Source: a virus | DNA length: 64,000 nt | IMG/VR virus record: IMGVR_UViG_3300027728_000006 | Span: 40,352-104,351 of that record | Direction: 5' to 3' (one strand) | Part shown: positions 1 through 7,404 of the stretch, one piece after another | Position numbering within the stretch: position 1 is the first letter of the stretch | Layout: every line of letters starts with the position of its first letter | The notes under the pieces: model-generated | What the model saw: the letters and a program-made list of their open reading frames with translations, nothing else | Told to the model about the DNA's origin: nothing | The model's database searches: none | Made by a program: the position numbers and the translations under genes

Positions 1-81
1 ATCTTTTTTTTCGACTTCTACTTTTGGGCACCGAACACCATAAAATGGAAGGTTAAGTTTTGAAAAATTTTCTAAAAACAT
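1..81 (-). CDS. dnaE: DNA polymerase III alpha subunit, polymerase part (partial)
   Basis: Only the first 27 codons are inside the window; the gene runs off the left edge. The residues LPFYGVRCPKVEV match the stretch that follows the PHP domain in bacterial DnaE, where a 'lpfg..lPkfpvP'-like segment leads into the polymerase core. The PHP part is a separate gene upstream and a DEDDh exonuclease gene lies between the two. The ATG at 79-81 has no Shine-Dalgarno; a TTGACA-N17-TAAATA promoter lies just upstream. The start is clear, but the identity rests on a short segment and on the neighbouring PHP gene. Confidence 0.55.
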   Translation of the reverse strand, partial: MFLENFSKLNLPFYGVRCPKVEVEKKD

Positions 82-94
82 ATTCTATGTTAGA

Positions 95-123
95 TATTTA
101 AACGTTTTTGAGTTAGTTGTCAA
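95..123 (-). promoter_or_regulatory. sigma-70-like promoter for the polymerase-part gene
   Basis: A TTGACA -35 box (118-123) and a TAAATA -10 box (95-100) are separated by 17 bases on the minus strand. The -10 box is 13 bases before the ATG at 81. The promoter overlaps the stop codon of the exonuclease gene, so the polymerase part could be expressed independently. Confidence 0.5.
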
Positions 124-773
124 ATTTCAATTTGATATTTTAATTTGTTCCAGACTTGAATATTTATATTTAAATCATAAAGAGCGTCGTGCAGCTTACT
201 TTCGTCAAGTTCTATAGATAAATTTTGAGCTACCTTGCTTAATGAGTTTTTAGAACCCTTGACTATATACCTGAGCATTTTGTACTGATAAAACATAAAA
301 TTCTCAGATTTTTGATATGGAATTCCGTTATTTATACCCTTTGCTATTGATAGCGTATCAAACACTTGTTTCTTCGCAAGGATATCTGGACACTTTCTAC
401 CCATTCGCTCATAGATGGCTTTAATGAGGTAAATATCAAATCCGAGAATATTGTGACCAGCTATCGCATCACAGTCTTTCAAGTGATCGGAGAGTATATT
501 GAAAGCATCAATTGGTTTAACGCCATCCTTATTCATTCGGTCCTCAGAGTAAGAATGAGCCATTTGCCTTGCGCCTTTTGAAAATTTAAAATCATCTCCC
601 CAGTTTATTAGTATGTCTAATTCGGAATTTTTGCAAATTTCTCCCCCAACTGTTTTAATCAAAGCCATCTGCCATGGAAGATTAAATCTATAATTAAGGC
701 AAAGATTGGCGGTTTCAAAATCAATAAAAAGAATTTTAATTTTCTTATTAAATCTAACGAGGTCTTCTTGCAT
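120..773 (-). CDS. DnaQ-like DEDDh 3'-5' exonuclease
   Basis: This 217-residue protein has the full catalytic set of the DEDDh (RNase T/DnaQ) family: D18 and E20 in FIDFET, D113 in GHNILGFD, and H195 with D200 in LHDALYD. The family removes mismatched 3' ends using two metal ions. It lies between the PHP gene and the polymerase-core gene of what looks like a split DNA polymerase III alpha subunit, so it is probably the proofreading partner of the phage replicase. That order recalls PolC, where an exonuclease domain sits inside the PHP domain. The start is 1 base after the PHP stop codon, consistent with translational coupling. Confidence 0.85.
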   Translation of the reverse strand: MQEDLVRFNKKIKILFIDFETANLCLNYRFNLPWQMALIKTVGGEICKNSELDILINWGDDFKFSKGARQMAHSYSEDRMNKDGVKPIDAFNILSDHLKDCDAIAGHNILGFDIYLIKAIYERMGRKCPDILAKKQVFDTLSIAKGINNGIPYQKSENFMFYQYKMLRYIVKGSKNSLSKVAQNLSIELDESKLHDALYDLNINIQVWNKLKYQIEI

Positions 774-774
774 T

Positions 775-1536
775 TTATTTATTTTCTAGAAAGGATTCGA
801 GACAAAAAGAATCACTGCACATGTGATCAAGATTAGGTTTTTGCAACTCACTTTTCTTGCCCAAGCATCTAATCGTCAAATAAGCTAAAAAGTCTTCCCT
901 ATTTTCGTAATAGATAGATTGTATTTTTATTAACTCTGAGGCTGGAAAGTTTGATTTTACGAATGAAAAAAGTTTTTCCTTATAAATTGAATCAAACGGT
1001 AATTCATTTTCCTCCCAAAAAAATGTTGGGGTTGTCCAAAATTCAGAAGGGGCGCAAGAACTCATCCTAAAATGATTATTAAAAAGATAAGAATCGTAAA
1101 ATGGAACGCCAAGTGAAAGAGAGGGGCACCAATATTTTTTCAAATTTTCAAAATCAATTCTAGGAACGTAATAAAACCCGTCTTTGGCGGCAGTAGAAAA
1201 GATTGAACTTAAATTTTCATAGCCGTCGGCATCATTTAAAAAGATAATATATTTAGATTCAGTTTTTATTGACGCTTCATTTTTTTCAGCAATATTATTG
1301 CAAACAGTAATTCTTAATCCAAAATTTACATTTACATCGAGGTCTTTAGAATTAAAGTAAAGCTCCAATAAGCCGGACATATTATCATCAACCAAAAAAG
1401 CATTCTTGATATTATTATCTTTAACCAATTTCAAAATTGACCTTGGTCCGACTTCACCTTCATGATTTTTTTCCAGCGTTAGGATGGATCGATTCATTGA
1501 ATAATGAGACTTGAAAAATGGTATAGTGTCGTCCAT
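775..1536 (-). CDS. dnaE: DNA polymerase III alpha subunit, PHP part
   Basis: The protein resembles the N-terminal PHP region of DnaE. The best matches are the GLRITVC strand and the end segment with NLDHMCSDSF, which corresponds to the '..p.mehmcsd.f' stretch at the end of the PHP domain in DnaE-type polymerases. It stops there, so it has no polymerase core; that seems to continue two genes downstream. The usual metal-binding HxH near the N-terminus is replaced by KSHYS, so PHP catalysis is doubtful. I chose the ATG at 1536 because a TTGACA-N16-TATGAT promoter has its -10 box on the upstream ATG TAT GAT codons. A start at 1551 (five more residues) is the alternative. Confidence 0.7.
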   Translation of the reverse strand: MDDTIPFFKSHYSMNRSILTLEKNHEGEVGPRSILKLVKDNNIKNAFLVDDNMSGLLELYFNSKDLDVNVNFGLRITVCNNIAEKNEASIKTESKYIIFLNDADGYENLSSIFSTAAKDGFYYVPRIDFENLKKYWCPSLSLGVPFYDSYLFNNHFRMSSCAPSEFWTTPTFFWEENELPFDSIYKEKLFSFVKSNFPASELIKIQSIYYENREDFLAYLTIRCLGKKSELQKPNLDHMCSDSFCLESFLENK

Positions 1537-1542
1537 TTTTTG

Positions 1543-1570
1543 ATCATACATGTTCTTTAAGACATGTCAA
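1543..1570 (-). promoter_or_regulatory. sigma-70-like promoter before the PHP gene
   Basis: The minus strand reads TTGACA (1565-1570), 16 bases, then TATGAT (1543-1548), a 5 of 6 match to the -10 consensus. Only six bases separate the -10 box from the ATG at 1536, so transcription should begin at or next to that codon and give a message with no leader. This also argues against the longer start at 1551, whose ATG would lie upstream of the transcription start. Confidence 0.55.
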
Positions 1571-1573
1571 ACG

Positions 1574-2578
1574 TTATTTGAACGCTGGGCAACCAGAGTA
1601 ATCAATTACTTCGATTTCCCATTCTTGTTCTTTTTTATTTTTTTCAATTTTTTCCAATGCTTCCTGATACTCTATATGTGAAGAGACTCCTTTGGCGGTT
1701 CTTTTGGATTCATCTTTTTCAATAATTTTATAAAAAGTCATTGGATTTTTGTAGGGACATGTCCATTTTCCCATTTGGCATAGCCAACTCTTTTTTCTAT
1801 CAAAGTAAGCCATGTTGTTCGTGGCAGACTTTTCATCTATTTTTTCTATAACAGATGTTATGTATTCTAAATAATGCTCCAATCCGTCGATTTCATTCTC
1901 AGAAAAATTACTGTCCTGGTACGGGCTGTCTGGGAATCTCATAAAAAAGAAACTAGCCTTGTAGTTTTTATAATTTTTCCATATTTTTCTAGCGACGAGG
2001 GAATACATCATAGCTTGAATGTTGGCGTCCTCATCGTCTCCTTTAAATTTTTTAGAAGAACTCTTGTAGTCTAAAATCTTAATATCATCGCCATCTATCT
2101 CTACTCTATCAATAAAACCCCTAATTGCATACCTTGGTGACTCATTGACTATGTTAAACTCATATTCAGAATCTATAATTTTAGAAAAGTCCTTGTCTAT
2201 GAATTCGAATTTCATAGTTGTCATCACCATGTCGCAAACAGTTTCCCAATTATCTTTAGTTGGAAGCTTCGCTTTGATCGGTTTGACGGGCTCCTCTTTT
2301 GAGATTTTTTCTTTTAAGAATTGATTTTCTAAAAATCTTTTAATGGCGGGAATTTTTTCTGGAGATCCAGCATTCCATATTTTTTTAATATAATGTTGGT
2401 GCTTGGCTTTAGAAATCAATTCAAAAAGATTGTGAACAACCGTCCCCCTGCTGGCACCGCTATTTCCCTTTTGCGGAATGCCTAACTCATAGGAGGCATA
2501 ATATTGCCAAGAGCAAGAATCGAGGGTTTTTATTTTAGAAGCTGATAGGTATGTGGGTTTTTTTAATTGTTGTTCCAT
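1574..2578 (-). CDS. PD-(D/E)XK nuclease, RecB/Cas4-like
   Basis: This 334-residue protein carries the RecB-type nuclease signature: H49 in VVHNLFEL, D157 in GFIDRVEI, D170-Y-K172 in ILDYKSS and Q188-x3-Y192. Cysteines at 22, 267, 274 and 330 are spread as in Cas4/AddB proteins that hold a 4Fe-4S cluster (one near the N-terminus, the rest after the nuclease core), although the spacing is not the standard one. The family cuts DNA ends as an exonuclease; in phages it usually serves recombination or replication. Its start overlaps the end of the primase gene by 16 bases, so the two are coupled. There is no CRISPR array nearby and no reason to link it to adaptation. Confidence 0.8.
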   Translation of the reverse strand: MEQQLKKPTYLSASKIKTLDSCSWQYYASYELGIPQKGNSGASRGTVVHNLFELISKAKHQHYIKKIWNAGSPEKIPAIKRFLENQFLKEKISKEEPVKPIKAKLPTKDNWETVCDMVMTTMKFEFIDKDFSKIIDSEYEFNIVNESPRYAIRGFIDRVEIDGDDIKILDYKSSSKKFKGDDEDANIQAMMYSLVARKIWKNYKNYKASFFFMRFPDSPYQDSNFSENEIDGLEHYLEYITSVIEKIDEKSATNNMAYFDRKKSWLCQMGKWTCPYKNPMTFYKIIEKDESKRTAKGVSSHIEYQEALEKIEKNKKEQEWEIEVIDYSGCPAFK

Positions 2579-3510
2579 TCTTGAATTTCTTTCTCTGACA
2601 TTTCTCCAAAATCATTTTTCGGAGGTAGTTTTATTATTACTTGATTTTTATCAAAATAATCAAGGAATTTCTTTTTTGCAGTTTGTGCTGCTAGATTTCC
2701 AGCATTGCTTTTTTTATCATTAACTGAGTCATTATTGAACGATATTATAATTTTCTCAGGATCTAGTGAGACAAGCGTGTAACACAATTCGTCTAAGCCT
2801 GTTAAGCCAAATGTGATAACAAAATTTCTAATACCAGACTGCCAAAGTTTTAATCCATCGCCAATGCTTTCAATAACAATGCAGGTTCTAGAATCTAGGA
2901 TATAATCTTTAGTCAAAAATAATGGGTATCTCCATTCGTTCTTTCTTCCGATATGTTTCCATTTTGGTGGATATTTATCATTCATGCCTCTCCCAGAGAA
3001 ACCTAAAATATTCTTTTTCTCGTCATAAATTGGAAAAACATATCTCCCTAGCATTTTTCCACTGTAACAAAGTCCTCCCTCGAAAAGATCTAAAGTTTCC
3101 TTTATTATTCCCCTTCCAGACCAATAAGAGTAATCGCTTTTGAGTTTTGAAAGAAGAGATTTGTCATAAAATTTAATATAATCAAGTTCCATATTTTCAG
3201 TTTGTGAGCTTTCTTGAATGTGATTCGAGAAATTTAAATTCAATTTTTTAAGCCAACTTTTTGCATAGCCTTTTGGCTTGCTCAGGCTAAGTTCTATCAA
3301 ATCTTCAAGTGAGCCGCAGTAGTTTCGAGCAAAATCTATCCATCGTCCATCGTCTTTCCTGATACAAAGAACACTATCATTGCCAGAGTCTCTGTAAATT
3401 GGCTTGGTTCTCCAGTCTCTTCCGTTGTCAGAAAGCTTATAGCCAAGATTTTCTAAAACGTTTCTGATTGATTCTGAATTACAAGAGTTCATCTTTACTA
3501 TTGCCACCAT
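2563..3510 (-). CDS. DnaG-like DNA primase (TOPRIM)
   Basis: The middle of this 315-residue protein matches the DnaG core (YWSGRGI, then RYVFPIYDEKKNILGFSGR). A TOPRIM domain follows, with the metal-binding glutamate E214 in VIESIGDGLKLW and an acidic cluster SFNNDS at 258-262 in place of DxD. The N-terminal region looks like a zinc-binding CHC2 domain that has lost its cysteine ligands. DnaG makes RNA primers for the lagging strand. The gene overlaps the helicase gene upstream by 32 bases; an internal ATG at 3492 would cut this to 14. The C-terminal helicase-binding domain of bacterial DnaG is missing, so contact with the helicase must differ. Confidence 0.8.
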   Translation of the reverse strand: MVAIVKMNSCNSESIRNVLENLGYKLSDNGRDWRTKPIYRDSGNDSVLCIRKDDGRWIDFARNYCGSLEDLIELSLSKPKGYAKSWLKKLNLNFSNHIQESSQTENMELDYIKFYDKSLLSKLKSDYSYWSGRGIIKETLDLFEGGLCYSGKMLGRYVFPIYDEKKNILGFSGRGMNDKYPPKWKHIGRKNEWRYPLFLTKDYILDSRTCIVIESIGDGLKLWQSGIRNFVITFGLTGLDELCYTLVSLDPEKIIISFNNDSVNDKKSNAGNLAAQTAKKKFLDYFDKNQVIIKLPPKNDFGEMSEKEIQEWNNN

Positions 3511-4984
3511 CTACGGGGCGTCCCTCCTTATCGAAAATTTGAAATTGAAGACCGTTTTTCTTAACAAGTTGATCAAGGCTTCCCTTTTCCTCTACGTTGA
3601 AATTCTTAACATCGAAAGATATATAATTGCTTACATATTTTCTTTCTCCGTTGACAATTCTTTCAACCAAGTCAACGTGACCGCTGGCTTCTTTTCCTTG
3701 GAAGCGGCTGGCAGTTGTTACCAATTTATGAGAACCGCATTCTTCCCCATCTTCTTCAATTTCATCAATCGTTTTTCTTCTAAAGATGCCAACATAAGAT
3801 GCGAACCATTGGAGGCGGTCAGATAGAGCGATAGCGGAAGAGTCATCAGTGAATCCTCCTGCTTTTCTATTCTGACTTTCTCCGCTTCTATTCATTTGAG
3901 TGGAAGTCAATACTACACAATTCAATTCTTCACCAAGCTTCTTGAGTTTATCGGTCTTGTCTCCGATTACTTGATATTCCTTCCAGGATTCAGAAACTCC
4001 TTCTCCTGTCATTTTAAGATAATCATATGTGATAATAGCGTTTTCTCCGCGACCAACCTTGGAATAATACCATCTGCGAGCTATTGACATGATTTCACTC
4101 GTACTTTTATTTCCAACTTTCAAATGATGAAATTTGAAATTTTTAATTTTTGTCCAAGTGGCTCTAACTTTTTGAACCATTTCTGGATTTTTTCTCCAAT
4201 TTCCAGTATCTATGTACCAAAATGGCACGCCAGAAATTGACGCGATCAGTCTTTTTTGAACATCAAGCGTTTCCATTTCAGTATCCAGGTACAAGCACGA
4301 CACTTTGCCATTGTAAGTCTCATTGCATATCTTATAATTTAGATCGCAAAGCATCGTGGTCTTTCCAGATTTTGGACGAGCAACAAAAGCATACAAATTT
4401 TTTGGTCGAAGACCTCCATATAGGCGATTAAAATCTTTAAATGGAGTGAGAAATCCCGAATCATCAACTGGATTGTTTCCAATTTCTTCAATTTGCTCCA
4501 TAGCATCTTCGAAAATATTTACAGGCTCTTCAAATAAGTCATAAACGCTAATTTTTTCATTATAAATTGCATCTGCAGCAGCAATAATCTGATCTGCTGA
4601 CATTTCCTCTTTGGCGATCATCTTCTGCTTTAACTTCTCTGCAGTTTCATGAATTTCCCTTTTGATTGTAAGGGTTTTAAGTTTTTTAGCAGATTCAATA
4701 AACGCTTTTTCAGATAAGTTTATTAGGCTTAAGCTCTCAAGATAATCAAATATGTTTGTGGAGTTTTTAAATGTTATACCAAGATTGTTAATTTTTTGGC
4801 TAATCAGAACATTATCAACACTTTCATTCTGAGCAATTGTATTTTTAATGACGCTGAAGATTACAGAGTGGATATTATGGTAAAAATCTTTCTCATTTAC
4901 AAATGAATCAATTTCATAAAATGATTTTGGATATTTTAAGCATCCTGTGATTACGTGTTTTTCTACTGGCAGAGAATAAATCAT
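3479..4984 (-). CDS. dnaB: DnaB-like replicative DNA helicase
   Basis: The 501 residues show the two-part layout of DnaB. An N-terminal helical domain (about 1-110) begins with the usual SLPVEKHVITGCL segment. A RecA-type ATPase follows, with Walker A RPKSGKTT at 203-210, a Walker B strand ending in ITYDYLKM, the VVLTSTQMNRSGE sensor segment and the ASRFQGKEA arginine-finger region. It unwinds the fork as a hexamer. It overlaps the primase gene, the usual pairing. A TTGACT promoter lies directly upstream and there is no ribosome binding site before the ATG. Confidence 0.93.
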   Translation of the reverse strand: MIYSLPVEKHVITGCLKYPKSFYEIDSFVNEKDFYHNIHSVIFSVIKNTIAQNESVDNVLISQKINNLGITFKNSTNIFDYLESLSLINLSEKAFIESAKKLKTLTIKREIHETAEKLKQKMIAKEEMSADQIIAAADAIYNEKISVYDLFEEPVNIFEDAMEQIEEIGNNPVDDSGFLTPFKDFNRLYGGLRPKNLYAFVARPKSGKTTMLCDLNYKICNETYNGKVSCLYLDTEMETLDVQKRLIASISGVPFWYIDTGNWRKNPEMVQKVRATWTKIKNFKFHHLKVGNKSTSEIMSIARRWYYSKVGRGENAIITYDYLKMTGEGVSESWKEYQVIGDKTDKLKKLGEELNCVVLTSTQMNRSGESQNRKAGGFTDDSSAIALSDRLQWFASYVGIFRRKTIDEIEEDGEECGSHKLVTTASRFQGKEASGHVDLVERIVNGERKYVSNYISFDVKNFNVEEKGSLDQLVKKNGLQFQIFDKEGRPVDGGNSKDELL

Positions 4985-4991
4985 ACTTGTA

Positions 4992-5019
4992 TTATTAGCA
5001 TCTTTTTTAATCTAGTCAA
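4992..5019 (-). promoter_or_regulatory. sigma-70-like promoter before the helicase gene
   Basis: The minus strand has TTGACT (5014-5019), a 16-base spacer and TAATAA (4992-4997). The -10 box is seven bases from the helicase ATG (4984), so the predicted message is leaderless or nearly so. No purine-rich ribosome binding site is present. Confidence 0.55.
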
Positions 5020-5039
5020 ACTAATACGGGGCCTTGTTT

Positions 5040-5294
5040 TCAATCCCCCTCATCGTCCTCATATGAATTCATAATGTCTTTTTTCATTCTTTCAAGTCTG
5101 CACTGCTTGTCAGCTTCTAGCCACTCCATTGAAAAATTTTTAATTTGAGATTCGTGAAGCGCGCTATCATAGCTTTCGTAGATGTTTGGCAAACCGTCAG
5201 ATCCTAAAACTATCATCATATATGCTCCACCACTCATTTCTTCAAGCTGCAATAAAATTGATTCTGGCAAGAGAAAATCATTGTCGTGTTCCAT
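5040..5294 (-). CDS. small acidic hypothetical protein
   Basis: This 84-residue protein was not recognised. It is strongly acidic at its C-terminus (EDDEGD) and has the hydrophobic stretch AYMMIVLGSDGLPNIYESYD near its middle, which looks like one beta hairpin. It begins four bases after the stop codon of the endonuclease gene and lies in the recombinase-to-helicase run of replication genes, so it is probably a small replication accessory protein. That role is inferred from position only. Confidence 0.6.
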   Translation of the reverse strand: MEHDNDFLLPESILLQLEEMSGGAYMMIVLGSDGLPNIYESYDSALHESQIKNFSMEWLEADKQCRLERMKKDIMNSYEDDEGD

Positions 5295-5298
5295 TATT

Positions 5299-5712
5299 TT
5301 ATAAAATTAAATTAAATTTTTCTGCCATTAGTTCTGCTGATAAATCTTTAGTTTCAAAATCGTATATCTCTAGAAATACAAAACCATTGGATTCTATCCA
5401 ATTTATTTTTTCAAAATCTCTCTTTATGGATTTCAAGAAGCCAACTCTATTTTTATGAAAAAACTTTACAAACTTCTCATGCTGTCTTCCAGACGTCTCT
5501 ATTGCTATTTTTTTTGTAAAATTTATTAGATCTATCCTAAGCTTGCTGCCTGGAATTTTAAATTCTTCGCAGACCACGTCTGCTATCCAGTATTTTTTAA
5601 AAAATTGTTTTGTAGCAAATTGAGGCGCACTTTTAGATGGATGATCCCATTCTATTGAATATTTCGTATGGCTTACCTTGGTCGGTCTGCCTTTCATGTT
5701 GGAAATAATCAT
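5299..5712 (-). CDS. Vsr/DUF559-like endonuclease
   Basis: The 137-residue protein has a central pattern typical of the very-short-patch-repair and DUF559 nuclease group of the PD-(D/E)XK superfamily: LRIDLINFTKKIAIETSGRQH, where the aspartate of RID, the glutamate of AIET and the final QH fit the active site. A strand and helix with W and FLEIYD follow. It sits between the RecA-like gene and the helicase gene, and its start overlaps the RecA stop by a base. A role in nicking or resolving recombination intermediates fits that place but is not shown. A homing-type nuclease is less likely, as it has no intron or separate flanks. Confidence 0.6.
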   Translation of the reverse strand: MIISNMKGRPTKVSHTKYSIEWDHPSKSAPQFATKQFFKKYWIADVVCEEFKIPGSKLRIDLINFTKKIAIETSGRQHEKFVKFFHKNRVGFLKSIKRDFEKINWIESNGFVFLEIYDFETKDLSAELMAEKFNLIL

Positions 5713-6794
5713 TAATTTAAACAGATTTCTTTAAATTTATTAAAAAGATATTCGGACGCTTCTTTATTATTGGCTAAGGCTAGTCTTAAGTTTTCAATGC
5801 CTTGTATAGTTTCTGGAAAAGAGATATTTTTATTTTTTAATTCCTCTATTAGGGATGGGTCTATTTTGATCCAGGCTCCTGCTTTTTTAGCCATTTCCCA
5901 AGTCAACATGAGGTCTGCAATTTCATAATCGATCCAAACTGAATTTCCATTTACTTGATTGTGCCTTATTGGGTATTTTATTTCTTTTCCATCTTTTTCA
6001 TTTGGAGATTTTCTAAATAAAATTTTAGCCCAGTGACCAATATTTTCTTCTTTTCCATTTGTAGTAGAAGTTATGTAGTCAGCCTTGTATCTCGGAGCAA
6101 ATTCAAAAATCCAATCTGAATAGTGAAGCAGTGCGGATCCTCCAGATGCATTTGTCAACCTTGGATCCGTTTTGGCATATTGATTTATTTTTACCTCGCT
6201 TCTAACTTGGGAAATCATTGCGCAAATATGACCACCCACAGAAAAGGGTAAAGCCATCTTCCTTAAGAAGTGAGAAGAAATTACAGCTCCTCCACTAACT
6301 TTCACCGCATCTTCGAAGGATTTGTCTTTGTCACCTTTGGGTATAAGAGCGTCCATACTGTCAATAATGAAAAAGTAATTTGTACTTTCTTCGTTTGTTT
6401 GAACAAGTTGATGAATTAAATTAGCTACAGTTTCATATATATTACTTTTAAATATAAAGCAGGTTCCTTCCTTCCAGTCTTCTGCATTTTCTACAAAATT
6501 TACTCCAGATCTTTCTATCATGTTTTTGGAAAGTCTTCCTTCGGCTTTTATGTAAAGAGCTTTTCTATTTTTGGAATTAGAAAGAAAACTTTTCATTATT
6601 GAAAGAGCGCAACTGGTTTTTCCTCCTCCGGAAACGCCACAAAACCTCATAATTGAGGGATGGATTCCTCCTCCCAACTCCACGTCGAATATGAGACTTC
6701 CGGTAGAAATCGTATAATCCACATTCTCGGAAAAATTAAAGTGATCTTCTTTGTTACTTTTTAGATAGCTTGCTAATAGGTCTTGCGATTTCAT
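5712..6794 (-). CDS. RecA/UvsX-like recombinase
   Basis: The protein is 360 residues long, a normal length for RecA or UvsX. It has Walker A GVSGGGKTS (from residue 53), a Walker B strand ending in FFIIDSMDALI, the loop segment MISQVRSEVKINQYAKT and the region NASGGSALLHYSDWIFEF, which matches the 'GG.al.f.aS' stretch of RecA. It forms filaments on single-stranded DNA and drives strand exchange, which in large phages supports recombination-dependent replication. The glutamate usually found between the Walker motifs may be the one in KAEGRLS. It overlaps the upstream gene by four bases. The long C-terminal part (from about 290) is specific to this protein. Confidence 0.88.
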   Translation of the reverse strand: MKSQDLLASYLKSNKEDHFNFSENVDYTISTGSLIFDVELGGGIHPSIMRFCGVSGGGKTSCALSIMKSFLSNSKNRKALYIKAEGRLSKNMIERSGVNFVENAEDWKEGTCFIFKSNIYETVANLIHQLVQTNEESTNYFFIIDSMDALIPKGDKDKSFEDAVKVSGGAVISSHFLRKMALPFSVGGHICAMISQVRSEVKINQYAKTDPRLTNASGGSALLHYSDWIFEFAPRYKADYITSTTNGKEENIGHWAKILFRKSPNEKDGKEIKYPIRHNQVNGNSVWIDYEIADLMLTWEMAKKAGAWIKIDPSLIEELKNKNISFPETIQGIENLRLALANNKEASEYLFNKFKEICLN

Positions 6795-7180
6795 TTTTTA
6801 TTGTTTAAAAAGTCTTTTAAAGTTTTTATTTTTTTAGAGTTTTCTTTTTCTACTAAATCTTCGCCATGCTTTTCGGACGAAAGTATTTCAGTGTTGTGTT
6901 CTTTTTCTAAGGTTTTTATTTTAGAAAAAAATCTTTTGTGTTTTTCATTTAGAAACGACCTACCCTTTGGGGTGAGGAACCAAGCAAGTGATGGAATTTC
7001 AAATTCTGGTATAGCATGCCTCCAGAAGGCAGGATCGTCGCATTTTTTTACTAGATCCTGCATTAGTTTCATCTCCTTTGGCCAAGAGATGGTTTTTTCT
7101 TGGCTTTTAGGTAGTTTTAAGCAGTTTAAAATAAATTCAGTTTTAAATCTATTTAATTTGAAATCTTTTTTACTTTTCAA
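6791..7180 (-). CDS. basic hypothetical protein, possible replication accessory
   Basis: This 129-residue protein is rich in lysine at both ends. Its middle segment (EMKLMQDLVKK, then SLAWFLTPKGRSFL) recalls small phage proteins found beside DnaB-type replication genes, but I cannot name the family. No ATG is available near the front; the open frame begins with TTG at 7180, with an AAGGA sequence 15 bases before it. It is directly followed by the RecA-like gene with a four-base overlap. It might help load the helicase or recombinase, which is inference from place and charge. Confidence 0.55.
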   Translation of the reverse strand: MKSKKDFKLNRFKTEFILNCLKLPKSQEKTISWPKEMKLMQDLVKKCDDPAFWRHAIPEFEIPSLAWFLTPKGRSFLNEKHKRFFSKIKTLEKEHNTEILSSEKHGEDLVEKENSKKIKTLKDFLNNKK

Positions 7181-7215
7181 GATAAAAAGTAGTATCCTTT
7201 TTTTTTAAAGAAAGA

Positions 7216-7404
7216 TCAAGCTTTTTTTTCAAACACTGGACAAACCGCACAGAAGGCGGAGTTTATTTCTGGAATTTTTCTTAAAGTGCATTCGTAAACA
7301 GTTTTTTTCTGCTTATTACAGGGGCATCCTATAAAGACTTCTTTGGGGGCACCTCTATGAGCACATAAGTCCATTTTTTCTTGCCCATCTAAAACCGGTT
7401 TCAT
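7216..7404 (-). CDS. small cysteine-rich CxHRG protein
   Basis: The 62-residue protein has six cysteines in the pattern LCAHRG, GCPCN, YECTL, FCAVC. This suggests one or two zinc or iron-sulfur sites. Short proteins with CxHRG, CxC, VxxC and CxxC in this order are, as I recall, common beside glycosyltransferase genes in environmental bacteria, especially Planctomycetota. Its start overlaps the stop of the gmd gene in an ATGA junction, so it is translationally coupled to the sugar block. The function is unknown. Confidence 0.6.
   Translation of the reverse strand: MKPVLDGQEKMDLCAHRGAPKEVFIGCPCNKQKKTVYECTLRKIPEINSAFCAVCPVFEKKA

Noticed and set aside
67-792. Transposon or intron carrying the exonuclease gene
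   Set aside because: The two flanking near-repeats are only 12 bases with one mismatch, and there are no terminal inverted repeats, transposase or intron core sequence; the event looks like simple gene insertion or a split.
6783-7208. 141-residue plus-strand frame
   Set aside because: It lies wholly opposite the 129-residue replication-region gene and part of the recA-like gene start, with a phenylalanine-rich shadow composition.
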